64,000 nucleotides of DNA from UBA1715 sp045615765 (GTDB lineage Bacteria > Bacteroidota > Bacteroidia > Bacteroidales > UBA1715): the NCBI GenBank assembly GCA_045615765.1, contig JAZLFM010000048.1, forward strand, positions 1 to 64,000, in the 5' to 3' direction. Below are positions 1-7,285 of the stretch, one piece after another (position 1 is the stretch's first letter; the number at the start of each line of letters is the position of its first letter). A program made the position numbers and the translations under genes. The notes below the pieces were generated by a model, which made no database searches, was not told where the DNA came from, and was given only the letters and a program-made list of their open reading frames with translations.

Positions 1-378
1 AATAAATATGGAATAGATTTATCTATACGTAATGAGTGCGCTGTAAATAAAAAGTGGTGTGAAAAATTTTATACAGAAGTTGCTCCTAAAGAATATAAAA
101 AATATGATGGTAGTTATGCAATAGAATCTCCACAAGAGGTAAAGTTAAAAGAATTATTTCATGATTTGCATCCTATAGTTTCTTATAAAATTCTAAAAAC
201 CCAAAGGGTTAGTATGAATGTATATCAGGTTATTTGTGAGTTTGAGCAAAGGAAGAAACAAAAACGAGATGATGTATGTAGATTTTTCCAAGGTTCAATT
301 TATGTTGGCCTTTTTGATAATGAGGTATATATATTATTGGATTATTCTCTAGATGATTTACAAGAAGTTATGCATTGA
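1..378 (+). CDS. C-terminal part of an unknown protein, truncated by the window edge
   Basis: The frame is open from base 1 to the TGA at 376-378, giving 125 codons with no start in the window, so this is the 3' end of a gene that begins upstream. An internal TTG at 166 could be mistaken for a start, but the same frame continues to the left. The visible part is Lys/Glu/Tyr-rich with two Cys in a short N-terminal stretch (ECAV, KWCE), and has no signal or membrane segment. The last residues (DYSLDDLQEVMH) look like an ordinary folded tail. I do not recognise a family. It is followed directly by a strong terminator shared with the converging flavin reductase gene. Confidence 0.6.
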   Translation, partial: NKYGIDLSIRNECAVNKKWCEKFYTEVAPKEYKKYDGSYAIESPQEVKLKELFHDLHPIVSYKILKTQRVSMNVYQVICEFEQRKKQKRDDVCRFFQGSIYVGLFDNEVYILLDYSLDDLQEVMH

Positions 379-380
379 TA

Positions 381-413
381 AAAAATGGTTGTCAAATTAT
401 GACAACCATTTTT
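381..413. terminator. Bidirectional rho-independent terminator between converging genes
   Basis: Perfect 14-bp inverted repeat (381-394 and 400-413) with a 5-nt AATTA loop. The arms carry A-runs outside and T-runs on both strands, so the hairpin can end the plus-strand partial gene and the minus-strand stress operon. The stem core is TGGTTGTCA/TGACAACCA. Confidence 0.85.
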
Positions 414-429
414 TGTATTCTATTATCAT

Positions 430-1008
430 TTATTTCTTTAATGATGCTCCGTCTTTGAATGCGTTGCCTACTGTTTCTCCAAGTACACGATAAGTGTTTC
501 CTATAGAGTCGTAGCAAATAATTTGAATTTTATCAAGATCTGGGTTTCCGTTAGCGTCAAGATATTCTTCTTCGCAACGAACATTTATAACGTCAGCAAC
601 TAGGTTGCAACCTCCACCAGCTTCAGTTTGACCTATTTTTTCTGCTACACGACATTCAAGTGTGATAGGGAAGTTTGTGAATACAGGAGCGTTAACATTT
701 TCTGCTTTCTCTACTGTCCAACCGCAAGTTTCGATTTTGTTTGCGTCTTTGCTTGCAGGAGTAATACCTACATAGTCGGCTGCAACAAGATTTGCTTTGT
801 TTGCTAATGCTACAGTAAATTCTCCTGTGATTTCAAGATTTTCTGTAGTTGTGTGTTTCCCTAATGAGATTGTGATTTGTTTCACGTCCCATTGACCTAC
901 CCATGCAGCGTTCATAGCATTAGGTTTTCCTTCTTTGTTGTATGTTCCTATAATAGCAACAGGCATAGGTTGGATCCATGGTTTTGAACCGAAATTTTTA
1001 TGTGCCAT
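430..1008 (-). CDS. Flavin reductase family protein (FMN-binding split barrel)
   Basis: A 192-aa soluble protein of the flavin reductase-like/flavoredoxin family, which binds FMN in a split beta-barrel and transfers electrons from NAD(P)H or an iron-sulfur partner. The N-terminal pattern KPWIQPMPVAIIGT followed by PNAMNAAWVGQWD is typical of this family. The middle has the usual region around ITISLGKHTTTENLEITGEFTV cut by short loops, and the length fits. It is the last gene of the minus-strand operon starting with glutathione peroxidase, 23 bp after the YgbA-like gene. That context suggests a role in oxidative or nitrosative stress, but this is inference. The substrate is unknown. Confidence 0.85.
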   Translation of the reverse strand: MAHKNFGSKPWIQPMPVAIIGTYNKEGKPNAMNAAWVGQWDVKQITISLGKHTTTENLEITGEFTVALANKANLVAADYVGITPASKDANKIETCGWTVEKAENVNAPVFTNFPITLECRVAEKIGQTEAGGGCNLVADVINVRCEEEYLDANGNPDLDKIQIICYDSIGNTYRVLGETVGNAFKDGASLKK

Positions 1009-1031
1009 AATTATAAAATTTAAAATTGTGA

Positions 1032-1325
1032 TTAACTAAACATGTGTTTTATTGTGATAATTGGATGATACAGCATCATACGTGGACCGGAATATCGCAT
1101 AACGCGGCGAATCGATTCACGCATATCTGAACGATAGCAATGTACAGGACAAACTTTGCATTTTGTCTTATCTTCACCAAATCTGCAGTGACTGAGGCGT
1201 TCATGTGCATAGTTGCGTAACGTGCTACATTCTTCACAAAGTCCGTCTTTGGTATTGTGATGCGCATGGCAATAAATGCCAATCATCAGTTCTACGGTAT
1301 TTTTTTCTTTTTCTATTTTTGTCAT
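1032..1325 (-). CDS. YgbA-like nitrous oxide-stimulated promoter family protein
   Basis: A 97-aa Cys/His-rich protein resembling the YgbA family (Pfam nitrous oxide-stimulated promoter), whose genes are often NO-regulated and whose biochemical role is poorly known. Visible hallmarks are IYCHAHH, the GLCEEC pair, LSHCRFG, the KCKVCPVHCY cluster and the C-terminal RYSGPRMMLYHP segment. Eight cysteines in fewer than 100 residues suggest metal or iron-sulfur binding. Its start overlaps the stop of the MarR gene by four bases (ATGA), so the two are translationally coupled. A different-frame reading of the same DNA is a shadow. Confidence 0.85.
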   Translation of the reverse strand: MTKIEKEKNTVELMIGIYCHAHHNTKDGLCEECSTLRNYAHERLSHCRFGEDKTKCKVCPVHCYRSDMRESIRRVMRYSGPRMMLYHPIITIKHMFS

Positions 1326-1756
1326 ATAGCTGCAATAAGTTTGTCTAATAAGGGAATTAGTGCGGTAATATCTTCTACAGTTATTCCTTTTTCTGTAAGA
1401 TTATTTACAAGACATGCGGGAATATCTTTTGCTTTCTTTTCAAGCTGTTTACCTTCTTTCGTAAGTGATACAATACGTTGTCGGCTGTCAATCTTTCCTG
1501 TAGTACGAATTACAAGACCTTGTTTTTCCATTCGTTGTAGAAGTGGAGTTACAGTATTTGTCTCTAATTTAAGTCGGTCTGTAATATCGCTGATTACACG
1601 ATTGTCCTGCTCCCAAAGAATCATAAGAACTAAATATTGAGGATATGTAATACCTAATTCCTTAAAAAAAGGAGTGTATGCTTGCGTAATAAGCCGTGCG
1701 GCCGTGTAAAGACGGAAACATACTTGATTATCAAGTTTCAGCTGATTATACGCCAT
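1322..1756 (-). CDS. OhrR-type MarR family peroxide-sensing repressor
   Basis: A 144-aa winged-helix MarR protein closest to OhrR, the organic hydroperoxide sensor. The N-terminus has the OhrR pattern QVCFRLYTAARL, with Cys13 in the position of the peroxidatic cysteine. Tyr27 and Tyr38 (in ITYPQYLVLM) match the two tyrosines that hydrogen-bond it. A second cysteine, Cys115 (DIPAC), suggests a two-Cys intramolecular disulfide mechanism. The wing carries KIDSRQRIVSLT, typical of MarR. It sits fourth in an operon headed by glutathione peroxidase, and the operon's promoter carries a perfect palindrome. The simplest model is autorepression of the operon, relieved by peroxide; this is inference. 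Confidence 0.88.
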   Translation of the reverse strand: MAYNQLKLDNQVCFRLYTAARLITQAYTPFFKELGITYPQYLVLMILWEQDNRVISDITDRLKLETNTVTPLLQRMEKQGLVIRTTGKIDSRQRIVSLTKEGKQLEKKAKDIPACLVNNLTEKGITVEDITALIPLLDKLIAAI

Positions 1757-1762
1757 GTCAAA

Positions 1763-1954
1763 CTATTTGTTGTAGTTGTATTTTTCGCAGATAGCTGCAC
1801 GTTCTTCTTCCGATAGAGATGAAATATAACCTTTCCATCCAGGACAGAAATTAATATGCCAACGCCAAAAGCGTCCTGCAAGAGATTTAGGATTGTTGTC
1901 GTACTTAGCACGAAATTTGCAATTTGCGCAAGGTTTTTCTTGTTTTGTTTCCAT
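1763..1954 (-). CDS. Small Cys-rich hypothetical protein (63 aa)
   Basis: A 63-aa protein that I cannot name. It carries four cysteines, two as CANC near residue 9, one in HINFCPGW and one in AICEKY. It also has the conserved-looking basic/aromatic stretch LAGRFWRWHINF. The Cys spacing could bind a metal ion or small cluster. There is no signal peptide or membrane helix. It lies 6 bp upstream of the OhrR-type gene and 5 bp after a small membrane protein, clearly in one operon. Consistent placement among stress genes argues that it is expressed and real, not a chance ORF. Confidence 0.7.
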   Translation of the reverse strand: METKQEKPCANCKFRAKYDNNPKSLAGRFWRWHINFCPGWKGYISSLSEEERAAICEKYNYNK

Positions 1955-1959
1955 TGTAT

Positions 1960-2208
1960 TTATTTTTTATGTGAAAAATATGCTTGTAAGCGTTTCCAAC
2001 CATCAACACCCAAAATTGTGAGTCCTCCGTATTGAAAGGTTTTTGCTAACCCGAAAAAAATGAACCATAAAACAGCTTTCATTTCTTTGGAAATCGGTAA
2101 TGCCATCTGTGCAAACGATATAATGTAGCAGGGAATACAGAGTACTAAAATAATAACTCCCGTACGAAATGAAAAATGTTGCAGAAATTTTGTGATTTTT
2201 TCTTTCAT
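1960..2208 (-). CDS. Small two-helix inner membrane protein of unknown function (82 aa)
   Basis: An 82-aa protein with two hydrophobic segments: GVIILVLCIPCYIISFA (about residues 17-33) and VLWFIFFGLAKTFQYGGLTI (about 46-65). These are separated by a short polar turn, with a basic C-terminus (WKRLQAYFSHKK). The pattern fits a small hairpin membrane protein. Its ATG directly abuts the stop of the glutathione peroxidase gene, so co-translation is likely. I do not recognise a named family. It presumably acts with the redox genes of the operon, but nothing in the sequence shows how. Confidence 0.75.
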   Translation of the reverse strand: MKEKITKFLQHFSFRTGVIILVLCIPCYIISFAQMALPISKEMKAVLWFIFFGLAKTFQYGGLTILGVDGWKRLQAYFSHKK

Positions 2209-2760
2209 TTAAAGCAGTTCTTTTATTGCCGTTTCTACCATTTCAGGTGTAACTGTTGGATCGAAGCGTTTAACAACAATTCCTTCGCGGTTTATAAGAA
2301 ATTTTTCAAAATTCCATTTTATGTCACTGTCGTTTTTGCTTTTACCGTTCATTTTTGATGAGAGTGCAATCATCATGTTCATGAAGAAATTTCCTCTGCC
2401 TTCACGTTTAGAGTAAGCTTGTTTCAAAAAAGAGTAGAGTGGTGATTCGTTTTCACCATTGACATCTATTTTTTTGAAACGAGGAAATGTAGTATTGTAT
2501 TTTAATGTACAAAAAGCATTGATTTGCTCGTCGTCGCCTTTAGCTTGTTCCATAAATTGATTACATGGAAAATCAAGAATGGTAAAGCCTTTGTCTTTAT
2601 GTTTCTTATATAATTTTTCCAGAGCTTCATACTGTGGTGTAAGTCCACAACCTGTAGCGGTGTTTACAATTAGTAAAACTTGTCCTTTGTATTCATTTAA
2701 CGAAACCTCAATGTCTTTACGGTTTTCGCGTTTAATTACTGTAATGTCATATAGATTCAT
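2209..2760 (-). CDS. Glutathione peroxidase family thiol peroxidase
   Basis: A 183-aa peroxidase of the thioredoxin-fold glutathione peroxidase family; in bacteria these usually use thioredoxin to reduce hydroperoxides. Signature segments are NTATGCGLTPQYEALEKLY, with catalytic Cys38, FPCNQFMEQ with the resolving-type Cys, and KWNFEKFLI with the conserved Trp/Asn/Phe. I place the start at the ATG at 2758-2760, because a longer frame back to a GTG at 2832 would run through the promoter and its operator. There is no signal peptide, so it should be cytoplasmic. It is the first gene of the OhrR-type operon. Confidence 0.9.
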   Translation of the reverse strand: MNLYDITVIKRENRKDIEVSLNEYKGQVLLIVNTATGCGLTPQYEALEKLYKKHKDKGFTILDFPCNQFMEQAKGDDEQINAFCTLKYNTTFPRFKKIDVNGENESPLYSFLKQAYSKREGRGNFFMNMMIALSSKMNGKSKNDSDIKWNFEKFLINREGIVVKRFDPTVTPEMVETAIKELL

Positions 2761-2802
2761 CGTAAACGATATGTTTGTGTTAATTATCAGTTTTAGTTTA
2801 TG

Positions 2803-2810
2803 CAAAGATA
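2803..2810 (-). promoter_or_regulatory. Bacteroidota -7 promoter box of the peroxidase/OhrR operon
   Basis: On the minus strand this reads TATCTTTG, a match to the Bacteroidota sigma consensus TAnnTTTG, 42 bp before the peroxidase ATG. The -33 region falls inside the adjacent palindrome, so a bound repressor would block RNA polymerase. Confidence 0.65.
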
Positions 2811-2817
2811 TAAATTG

Positions 2818-2841
2818 TTTTATATCGTGCACGATATAAAA
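2818..2841. promoter_or_regulatory. Perfect 24-bp palindrome, probable OhrR/MarR operator
   Basis: The 24 bases are self-complementary without mismatch; the core is TATATCGTGCACGATATA. It lies 7 bp upstream of the -7 box of the glutathione peroxidase operon and covers its spacer and -33 region. MarR dimers bind such palindromes, and the only DNA-binding protein encoded in the operon is the OhrR-type repressor. The assignment to that repressor is inference. Confidence 0.65.
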
Positions 2842-2896
2842 TTGTAATATTGACGAAAAATGAAATTTTATAGATGAAGTTACGGTTGTGGATGAT

Positions 2897-3412
2897 TTAT
2901 TCCATTCTTCCGTATTTCATTTCTTCTCCTTGTTTGTCGTATTGTTTGCGTTTACCTACAGGTGGTTCTGTTAATGTTATGCGTACTACTGCTGTTCGGC
3001 CAAGACTTCTTTCAATAGATGCGTCGAAGGCATCCATGTGATGAGGTAGAAAACGAGTACAAATGGCGCGGAGGGCTTCAATTTTTTCTGTATTGTTTTC
3101 TATGATTTCTGCTGTCCCGAAAGCTATGGCAGACTGAAATTCCAAGGTGAAACTTCCATCTTTAGGACCAACAGTAGGTTTACATTTAGTTACAGCCGAA
3201 AGGCACACGCGAGGGTTTTTACGAAGAATATCAAGTTTTTTGCCTTCTGTGGCACAATGAAAATAAAAAGTTTTATCGTCTGTGCGTGCTAGCGATAGTG
3301 GAAGACAGTATGGTGTGCCATCGGATTCTGTCATACTTACTGTAATATATGGAGCCTTATCAAGTACTTCCATTGCCCATTCGGCGCTCATTTGTCTGCT
3401 TTCTTTTCTCAT
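2897..3412 (-). CDS. Pyridoxamine 5'-phosphate oxidase-related flavoprotein (NimA-like)
   Basis: A 171-aa FMN-binding split-barrel protein of the PNPOx-related/NimA-like group. The N-terminus MRKESRQMSAEWAMEVL and the downstream YITVSMTE, PYCLPLSLA and FYFHCATEGKKLDILRKNPRVCLS blocks are diagnostic. I chose the ATG at 3410-3412: it gives the family's usual start and leaves a 10-bp gap after thiD, whereas the longer frame would overlap thiD by 41 bp. It ends the thiC-thiL-thiD run, so it is probably co-transcribed and under the same TPP control. Members act on nitro compounds, pyridoxine or unknown substrates; its exact role here is not evident. Confidence 0.8.
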   Translation of the reverse strand: MRKESRQMSAEWAMEVLDKAPYITVSMTESDGTPYCLPLSLARTDDKTFYFHCATEGKKLDILRKNPRVCLSAVTKCKPTVGPKDGSFTLEFQSAIAFGTAEIIENNTEKIEALRAICTRFLPHHMDAFDASIERSLGRTAVVRITLTEPPVGKRKQYDKQGEEMKYGRME

Positions 3413-3422
3413 TGGAATGGTT

Positions 3423-4229
3423 TTAATGTATTCTGAAAAAATGGTCAACTGGTCCGTGTCCATGTCCTATTTCATATTCTGCTCCCGCTTCAATTGCCTT
3501 GCGGATATATTCTTTAGCCGCTTTAGCAGCATCATCAAGTGAATACCCTTGTGCTAGATACGAAGCAAATGCAGAGGAAATAGTACATCCTGTGCCATGT
3601 GTATTTTTGCTATTGATTCTAGGAGAACGAAGTTCAAGAATTGTATCAGTTTCGGCATTGTAGAAAATATCAACAAGTTCGTTTTCTACAGCATGTCCAG
3701 CTTTCATAAGAACGGATATTTTCCCTCCGCAAGACAGCGTACGAGCGATTTGTGGTAGCTCTTGTTGTGATTTGATTTGTATGCCTGTAAGAAATTCTGC
3801 TTCGGGAATATTTGGTGTAACAACGCGTGCAAGAGGAAATAATTCTGTTTTTAAAGAAGATATGGCAGAATCCTCGATAAGTTTATGTCCCGAAGTGGAA
3901 ATCATAACTGGATCAAGAACAACATTTGTAATGTTCCATTTTTTGATTTGCTCTGCTATGGTATGTATAATTTCTGCACTATGAAGCATACCAATTTTTA
4001 TGGAGTCAACGCCAATGTCGCTTATCACTGCTTGAATTTGTGCTCCGATAATTTCGGCAGGAATTCCATAAACTTGTTCTACTCCAATAGTGTTTTGTAC
4101 TGTTATTGCAGTAATGGCGCTTGCGGCATAACTACCTGTTGCTGAGATTGTTTTTATGTCTGCTTGAACACCTGCGCCGCCTCCGGAATCGCTTCCGGCA
4201 ATAGTGAGAACTCTTGGATAGTGCTTCAT
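3423..4229 (-). CDS. thiD: Hydroxymethylpyrimidine/phosphomethylpyrimidine kinase ThiD
   Basis: A 268-aa ribokinase-fold kinase that phosphorylates HMP and HMP-phosphate to HMP-pyrophosphate for thiamine synthesis. Visible motifs are AGSDSGGGAGVQADIKT near residues 11-27 (substrate loop), DPVM at 106-109, TPNIPEAEFLTG, and the anion-hole signature THGTGCTISSAFA with the catalytic GTGC at 212-215. The length is normal. It follows thiL by four bases in the thiamine operon and is probably governed by the TPP riboswitch upstream of thiC. Confidence 0.96.
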   Translation of the reverse strand: MKHYPRVLTIAGSDSGGGAGVQADIKTISATGSYAASAITAITVQNTIGVEQVYGIPAEIIGAQIQAVISDIGVDSIKIGMLHSAEIIHTIAEQIKKWNITNVVLDPVMISTSGHKLIEDSAISSLKTELFPLARVVTPNIPEAEFLTGIQIKSQQELPQIARTLSCGGKISVLMKAGHAVENELVDIFYNAETDTILELRSPRINSKNTHGTGCTISSAFASYLAQGYSLDDAAKAAKEYIRKAIEAGAEYEIGHGHGPVDHFFRIH

Positions 4230-4233
4230 ATTT

Positions 4234-5181
4234 TCAAAAATGTCTAAAACCTAAATAATCTTTGTTGGAACCTTTCCATATTAGTTCCTTACCTTCAGTA
4301 ATTTTCCCGATAACGGTATGGGGAACGGTGATTTTTCTTTCTGCGTCTTCTGTAATAGTAAATAGTAGTTCGTAGTCTTCACCACCACATGTTGCTAATT
4401 GAATCGCATCAAGTGTATTTTTTTTACAGTAACGACATAATTGTTCGGATAGAGGAATAGCATTTACAGTAATTTCTGCTCCAACATGTGATTCTTCCAA
4501 AATATGTCGGAGGTCGGAGCCAATACCGTCCGAAATGTCCATCATTGCATGTACGCCTTCGGTTTTTGCCAATTCAATTCCTTCGGGAATGCGTGGCGTT
4601 GGTAGATAATGACGGTCGAGTAGCCATTGCTCGTCTTCGTTGCGAACTCGTTTGTTGAGAATTACATCAAGGCCTCCTGCTGAGTCTCCCAATGTTCCGG
4701 TAACACATATTAAGTCTCCTGGTTTTGCATCGGTGCGTAAGCGTGCTTTGTTCTTGGATGTCTTTCCTAAAACGGTTACACACACACATAATCTGTCAAG
4801 TGAAGAAGTTGTGTCTCCGCCTAATAATGGAAAATTGAATTGTTTTGAAATAGCCTGATAGCCTTCCATAAATTTAGAAACCCATTCGTCGGATAACGAT
4901 TTGGGTAGTGAAAATGCGAGAAAACTACCAATAGGTTCGCCTCCCATAGCGGCAATGTCACTAAAATTTACCGCGGCTGATTTCCATCCAAGTTGATATG
5001 GATTCACGTCTTCGATAAGAAAATGAACACCTTCCATTAGCATGTCGGTGCTGACAAGTGTTTCGTATCCTTCTTGTTGTGGAATAACGGCACAATCATC
5101 TCCAATGCCTGTGATATGTTGTGGGGCGGGAAACGATGTTCGAATCTGTTTAATTAATTCGAATTCTCCTAATTTGCTCAT
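4234..5181 (-). CDS. thiL: Thiamine-monophosphate kinase ThiL
   Basis: A 315-aa PurM-like kinase that makes thiamine pyrophosphate from thiamine monophosphate. It shows the metal-binding ITGIGDDCAVI (Asp28 and Asp29), STDMLMEGVHF, AAVNFSDIAAMGG, LLGGDTTSS and the C-terminal CGGEDYELLFT motif, which are the standard ThiL blocks. The length is typical. It sits 68 bp after thiC, the gap containing a palindromic hairpin, and four bases before thiD. The ATG at 5179-5181 directly precedes the conserved N-terminus. Confidence 0.96.
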   Translation of the reverse strand: MSKLGEFELIKQIRTSFPAPQHITGIGDDCAVIPQQEGYETLVSTDMLMEGVHFLIEDVNPYQLGWKSAAVNFSDIAAMGGEPIGSFLAFSLPKSLSDEWVSKFMEGYQAISKQFNFPLLGGDTTSSLDRLCVCVTVLGKTSKNKARLRTDAKPGDLICVTGTLGDSAGGLDVILNKRVRNEDEQWLLDRHYLPTPRIPEGIELAKTEGVHAMMDISDGIGSDLRHILEESHVGAEITVNAIPLSEQLCRYCKKNTLDAIQLATCGGEDYELLFTITEDAERKITVPHTVIGKITEGKELIWKGSNKDYLGFRHF

Positions 5182-5199
5182 TGCAATTTATGTGAAAAT

Positions 5200-5225
5200 G
5201 TAGAGACGCAAACTTGCGTCTCTAC
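5200..5225. repeat. Intergenic palindrome between thiC and thiL
   Basis: An 11-bp perfect inverted repeat (GTAGAGACGCA / TGCGTCTCTAC) with a 4-nt AACT loop inside the 68-bp thiC-thiL gap. It has no T-run, so it is not a standard terminator. It resembles short GC-richer palindromes dispersed in intergenic DNA, and could act as a processing or stability element in the operon mRNA. Confidence 0.6.
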
Positions 5226-5249
5226 TACAAATATTAAGACTATGACGTG

Positions 5250-6938
5250 TTATAATTTTCGTAAATCGTGTGTAAGTTTTGCCGCACAGAAATTAGGACC
5301 GCACATAGTACAATATTCGCCGTCGGTGTGACCTGCTTCTTCAAAATATTGAAGTGCTCGTTCCGGATCTAGTGAAAGATGGAACTGATCGCGCCATCGA
5401 AAATCGAATCGTGCCTTAGAAAGTGCGTCGTCGCGGATTGTTGCACCTGGATGTCCTTTTGCTATATCTGCGGCATGTGCTGCGATTTTATAGGTTACAA
5501 CTCCTATACGTACATCTTCTTTGTTAGGTAATGCTAAATGTTCTTTTTGTGTAACGTAGCAAAGCATTGCGGTTCCAAACCATGCGATTTGTGCTCCGCC
5601 TATTGCTGATGTAATATGATCGTATCCAGGAGCAATGTCTGTTACCAAAGGACCAAGTGTGTAGAATGGTGCTTCGTGACATGCCGATAGTTGACGATCC
5701 ATATTTTCTCGTATTTTTTGCATAGGAACATGTCCTGGACCTTCTATAAATGCTTGAACATTGTGTTCCCAAGCACGAACAACCAATTCGCCTAAAGTAT
5801 CAAGCTCTGCAAATTGTGCCGCGTCGTTGGCATCGGCTGTACAGCCAGGGCGAAGTCCGTCGCCAAGCGATAATGCAACATCATATTGGGCAACAATCTC
5901 GCAGATTTCATCGAAATGTTCATATAGAAACGATTCTTGGTTGTGTACCAAACACCATTTCGACATAATGGAACCACCACGGGAAACAATACCGCAAAGA
6001 CGGGAGTCGGCTAAATGTACATTCTTATGACGAATACCGGCGTGTATTGTAAAATAATCTACTCCTTGTTCGCATTGCTCTATAAGCGTGTCCTTATAAA
6101 TTTCCCAATTTAAGTCTTCAACTTTTCCATCAACTTTTTCCAATGCTTGGTAGATTGGAACGGTTCCTACTGGAACAGGACAGTTGCGTACTATCCATTC
6201 ACGAGTTTCGTGTATGTTTGCACCTGTGGAAAGGTCCATAAGAGTGTCGCCACCCCATTTACAAGACCAAACAGCTTTGTCAACTTCTTCTTCTATACTT
6301 GAAGTTGTTGCTGAGTTACCAATATTGGTGTTAATTTTTACTAAGAAATTGCGGCCAATAATCATTGGCTCAGCTTCTGGATGGTTTATGTTTGCAGGAA
6401 GAACAGCACGGCCACGGGCAATTTCATCACGTACAAATTCAGGCGTGATATGAGTTTTTATACCCATTTCCTCACAGTTCATATTTTCGCGAATTGCCAC
6501 ATATTCCATTTCTGGTGTAACAATGCCAGCTTTAGCATACGCCATTTGTGTGATTTGTTTCCCTTTTTGTGCCTTGCGTGGAAGATGTATGTGTTCAAAA
6601 CGTAAAGAATCAAGAGACTTGTCTGCCAATCGTTGACGACCATATTCACTTGAAACTTCGCTCAATTCTTCCGTATCGTTTCGGTCAAGAATCCATTGCT
6701 CGCGTAGGCGAGGAAGACCTTTTTTAAGGTCTATGGTAATAGAGGGATCACTAAAAGGACCACTTGTGTCGTAAATATACACAGGTTTGTTTTCTTCGGA
6801 ATGGATTTTCCCATCCTTGTCCTTGGTAACAGTCGGAGTAAGGTTGACTTTGGTCATACCAACCCGAATGTCGGGAAAAAGACGCCCCTGCATATATGCT
6901 TTTTCCCTTTGTGCGTAAGCCTTGTTGTCTTTTGGCAT
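5250..6938 (-). CDS. thiC: Phosphomethylpyrimidine synthase ThiC
   Basis: A 562-aa radical SAM enzyme that converts aminoimidazole ribotide to HMP-phosphate, the pyrimidine half of thiamine. The non-canonical cluster motif Cys543-x2-Cys546-x4-Cys551 (CTMCGPNFC) is at the C-terminus, as in all ThiC. Other landmarks are EIYKDTLIEQCEQGVDYFTI, SRGGSIMSKWCL, LSLGDGLRPGC and EGPGHVPM. I choose the ATG at 6936-6938 (MPKDNKAYAQREKAY); the 32-codon upstream extension is untranslated leader that contains regulatory hairpins. It is preceded by a TPP riboswitch and followed by thiL, thiD and a flavoprotein gene. Confidence 0.97.
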   Translation of the reverse strand: MPKDNKAYAQREKAYMQGRLFPDIRVGMTKVNLTPTVTKDKDGKIHSEENKPVYIYDTSGPFSDPSITIDLKKGLPRLREQWILDRNDTEELSEVSSEYGRQRLADKSLDSLRFEHIHLPRKAQKGKQITQMAYAKAGIVTPEMEYVAIRENMNCEEMGIKTHITPEFVRDEIARGRAVLPANINHPEAEPMIIGRNFLVKINTNIGNSATTSSIEEEVDKAVWSCKWGGDTLMDLSTGANIHETREWIVRNCPVPVGTVPIYQALEKVDGKVEDLNWEIYKDTLIEQCEQGVDYFTIHAGIRHKNVHLADSRLCGIVSRGGSIMSKWCLVHNQESFLYEHFDEICEIVAQYDVALSLGDGLRPGCTADANDAAQFAELDTLGELVVRAWEHNVQAFIEGPGHVPMQKIRENMDRQLSACHEAPFYTLGPLVTDIAPGYDHITSAIGGAQIAWFGTAMLCYVTQKEHLALPNKEDVRIGVVTYKIAAHAADIAKGHPGATIRDDALSKARFDFRWRDQFHLSLDPERALQYFEEAGHTDGEYCTMCGPNFCAAKLTHDLRKL

Positions 6939-7010
6939 AGTTACAAATTTTAAAGTTATTACTACGCCCTGTATGGTGTTTTGGGATAATGGGGTGTCCG
7001 AAAATCGCAC

Positions 7011-7074
7011 AACACAGGGCAAAAAAATAATCACATCCGTAGCAATAGCATATTGGGTGTGATTTGCCTGTGTT
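7011..7074 (-). terminator. Expression platform of the TPP riboswitch: intrinsic terminator hairpin
   Basis: Downstream of the aptamer on the minus strand, AATCACACCC (7064-7055) pairs with GGATGTGATT (7038-7029) with one mismatch. A run of seven T (7027-7021) follows, giving an intrinsic terminator in the thiC leader. Just outside, AACACAGGC (7074-7066) can pair with GCCCTGTGTT (7020-7011), with one extra C, forming an extended hairpin or an alternative fold. ThiC itself starts 72 bp further on. Confidence 0.7.
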
Positions 7075-7087
7075 TATGACACTTATA

Positions 7088-7160
7088 CGATTCCCTTGGC
7101 AGCATTACCTGCCCAGGTTCAAGGGTATAATCTCAGCCTTTCAGCACCCCTATGGTATCA
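7088..7160 (-). ncRNA. TPP riboswitch (THI element)
   Basis: On the minus strand the leader reads AGGGGTGCT, then GGCTGAGATTATACCC, TTGAACCTG, GGCAGGTAATGCTGCC and AAGGGAA. These are the invariant thi-box elements in the right order (CUGAGA and ACCUG-GNUAAUNCC pyrophosphate and pyrimidine pockets). It lies about 150 bp before thiC. Binding of thiamine pyrophosphate should reduce expression of thiC-thiL-thiD and the attached flavoprotein gene. Confidence 0.96.
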
Positions 7161-7179
7161 CTATTGTATGATTCCATTG

Positions 7180-7187
7180 CAAATATA
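7180..7187 (-). promoter_or_regulatory. -7 promoter box of the thiamine operon
   Basis: Minus-strand TATATTTG matches TAnnTTTG. It sits about 20 bp upstream of the TPP aptamer, so transcription would begin just before the riboswitch. Confidence 0.65.
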
Positions 7188-7285
7188 GAATTTTTATTGA
7201 GAAATGTTGTAGGACGATTGCTAATAAAATAGAAAATGTAACAGAGATTTAATATGAATTTTACATACACGAAATATGTGCTAGC

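Noticed and set aside
1257..1640. 127-aa plus-strand ORF across the MarR and YgbA-like genes
   Set aside because: It is antisense to two clearly conserved genes and has no family features.
2761..2832. Longer start for glutathione peroxidase at a GTG
   Set aside because: The extension runs through the promoter box and the operator palindrome and is not conserved-looking; the ATG at 2760 gives the normal family length.
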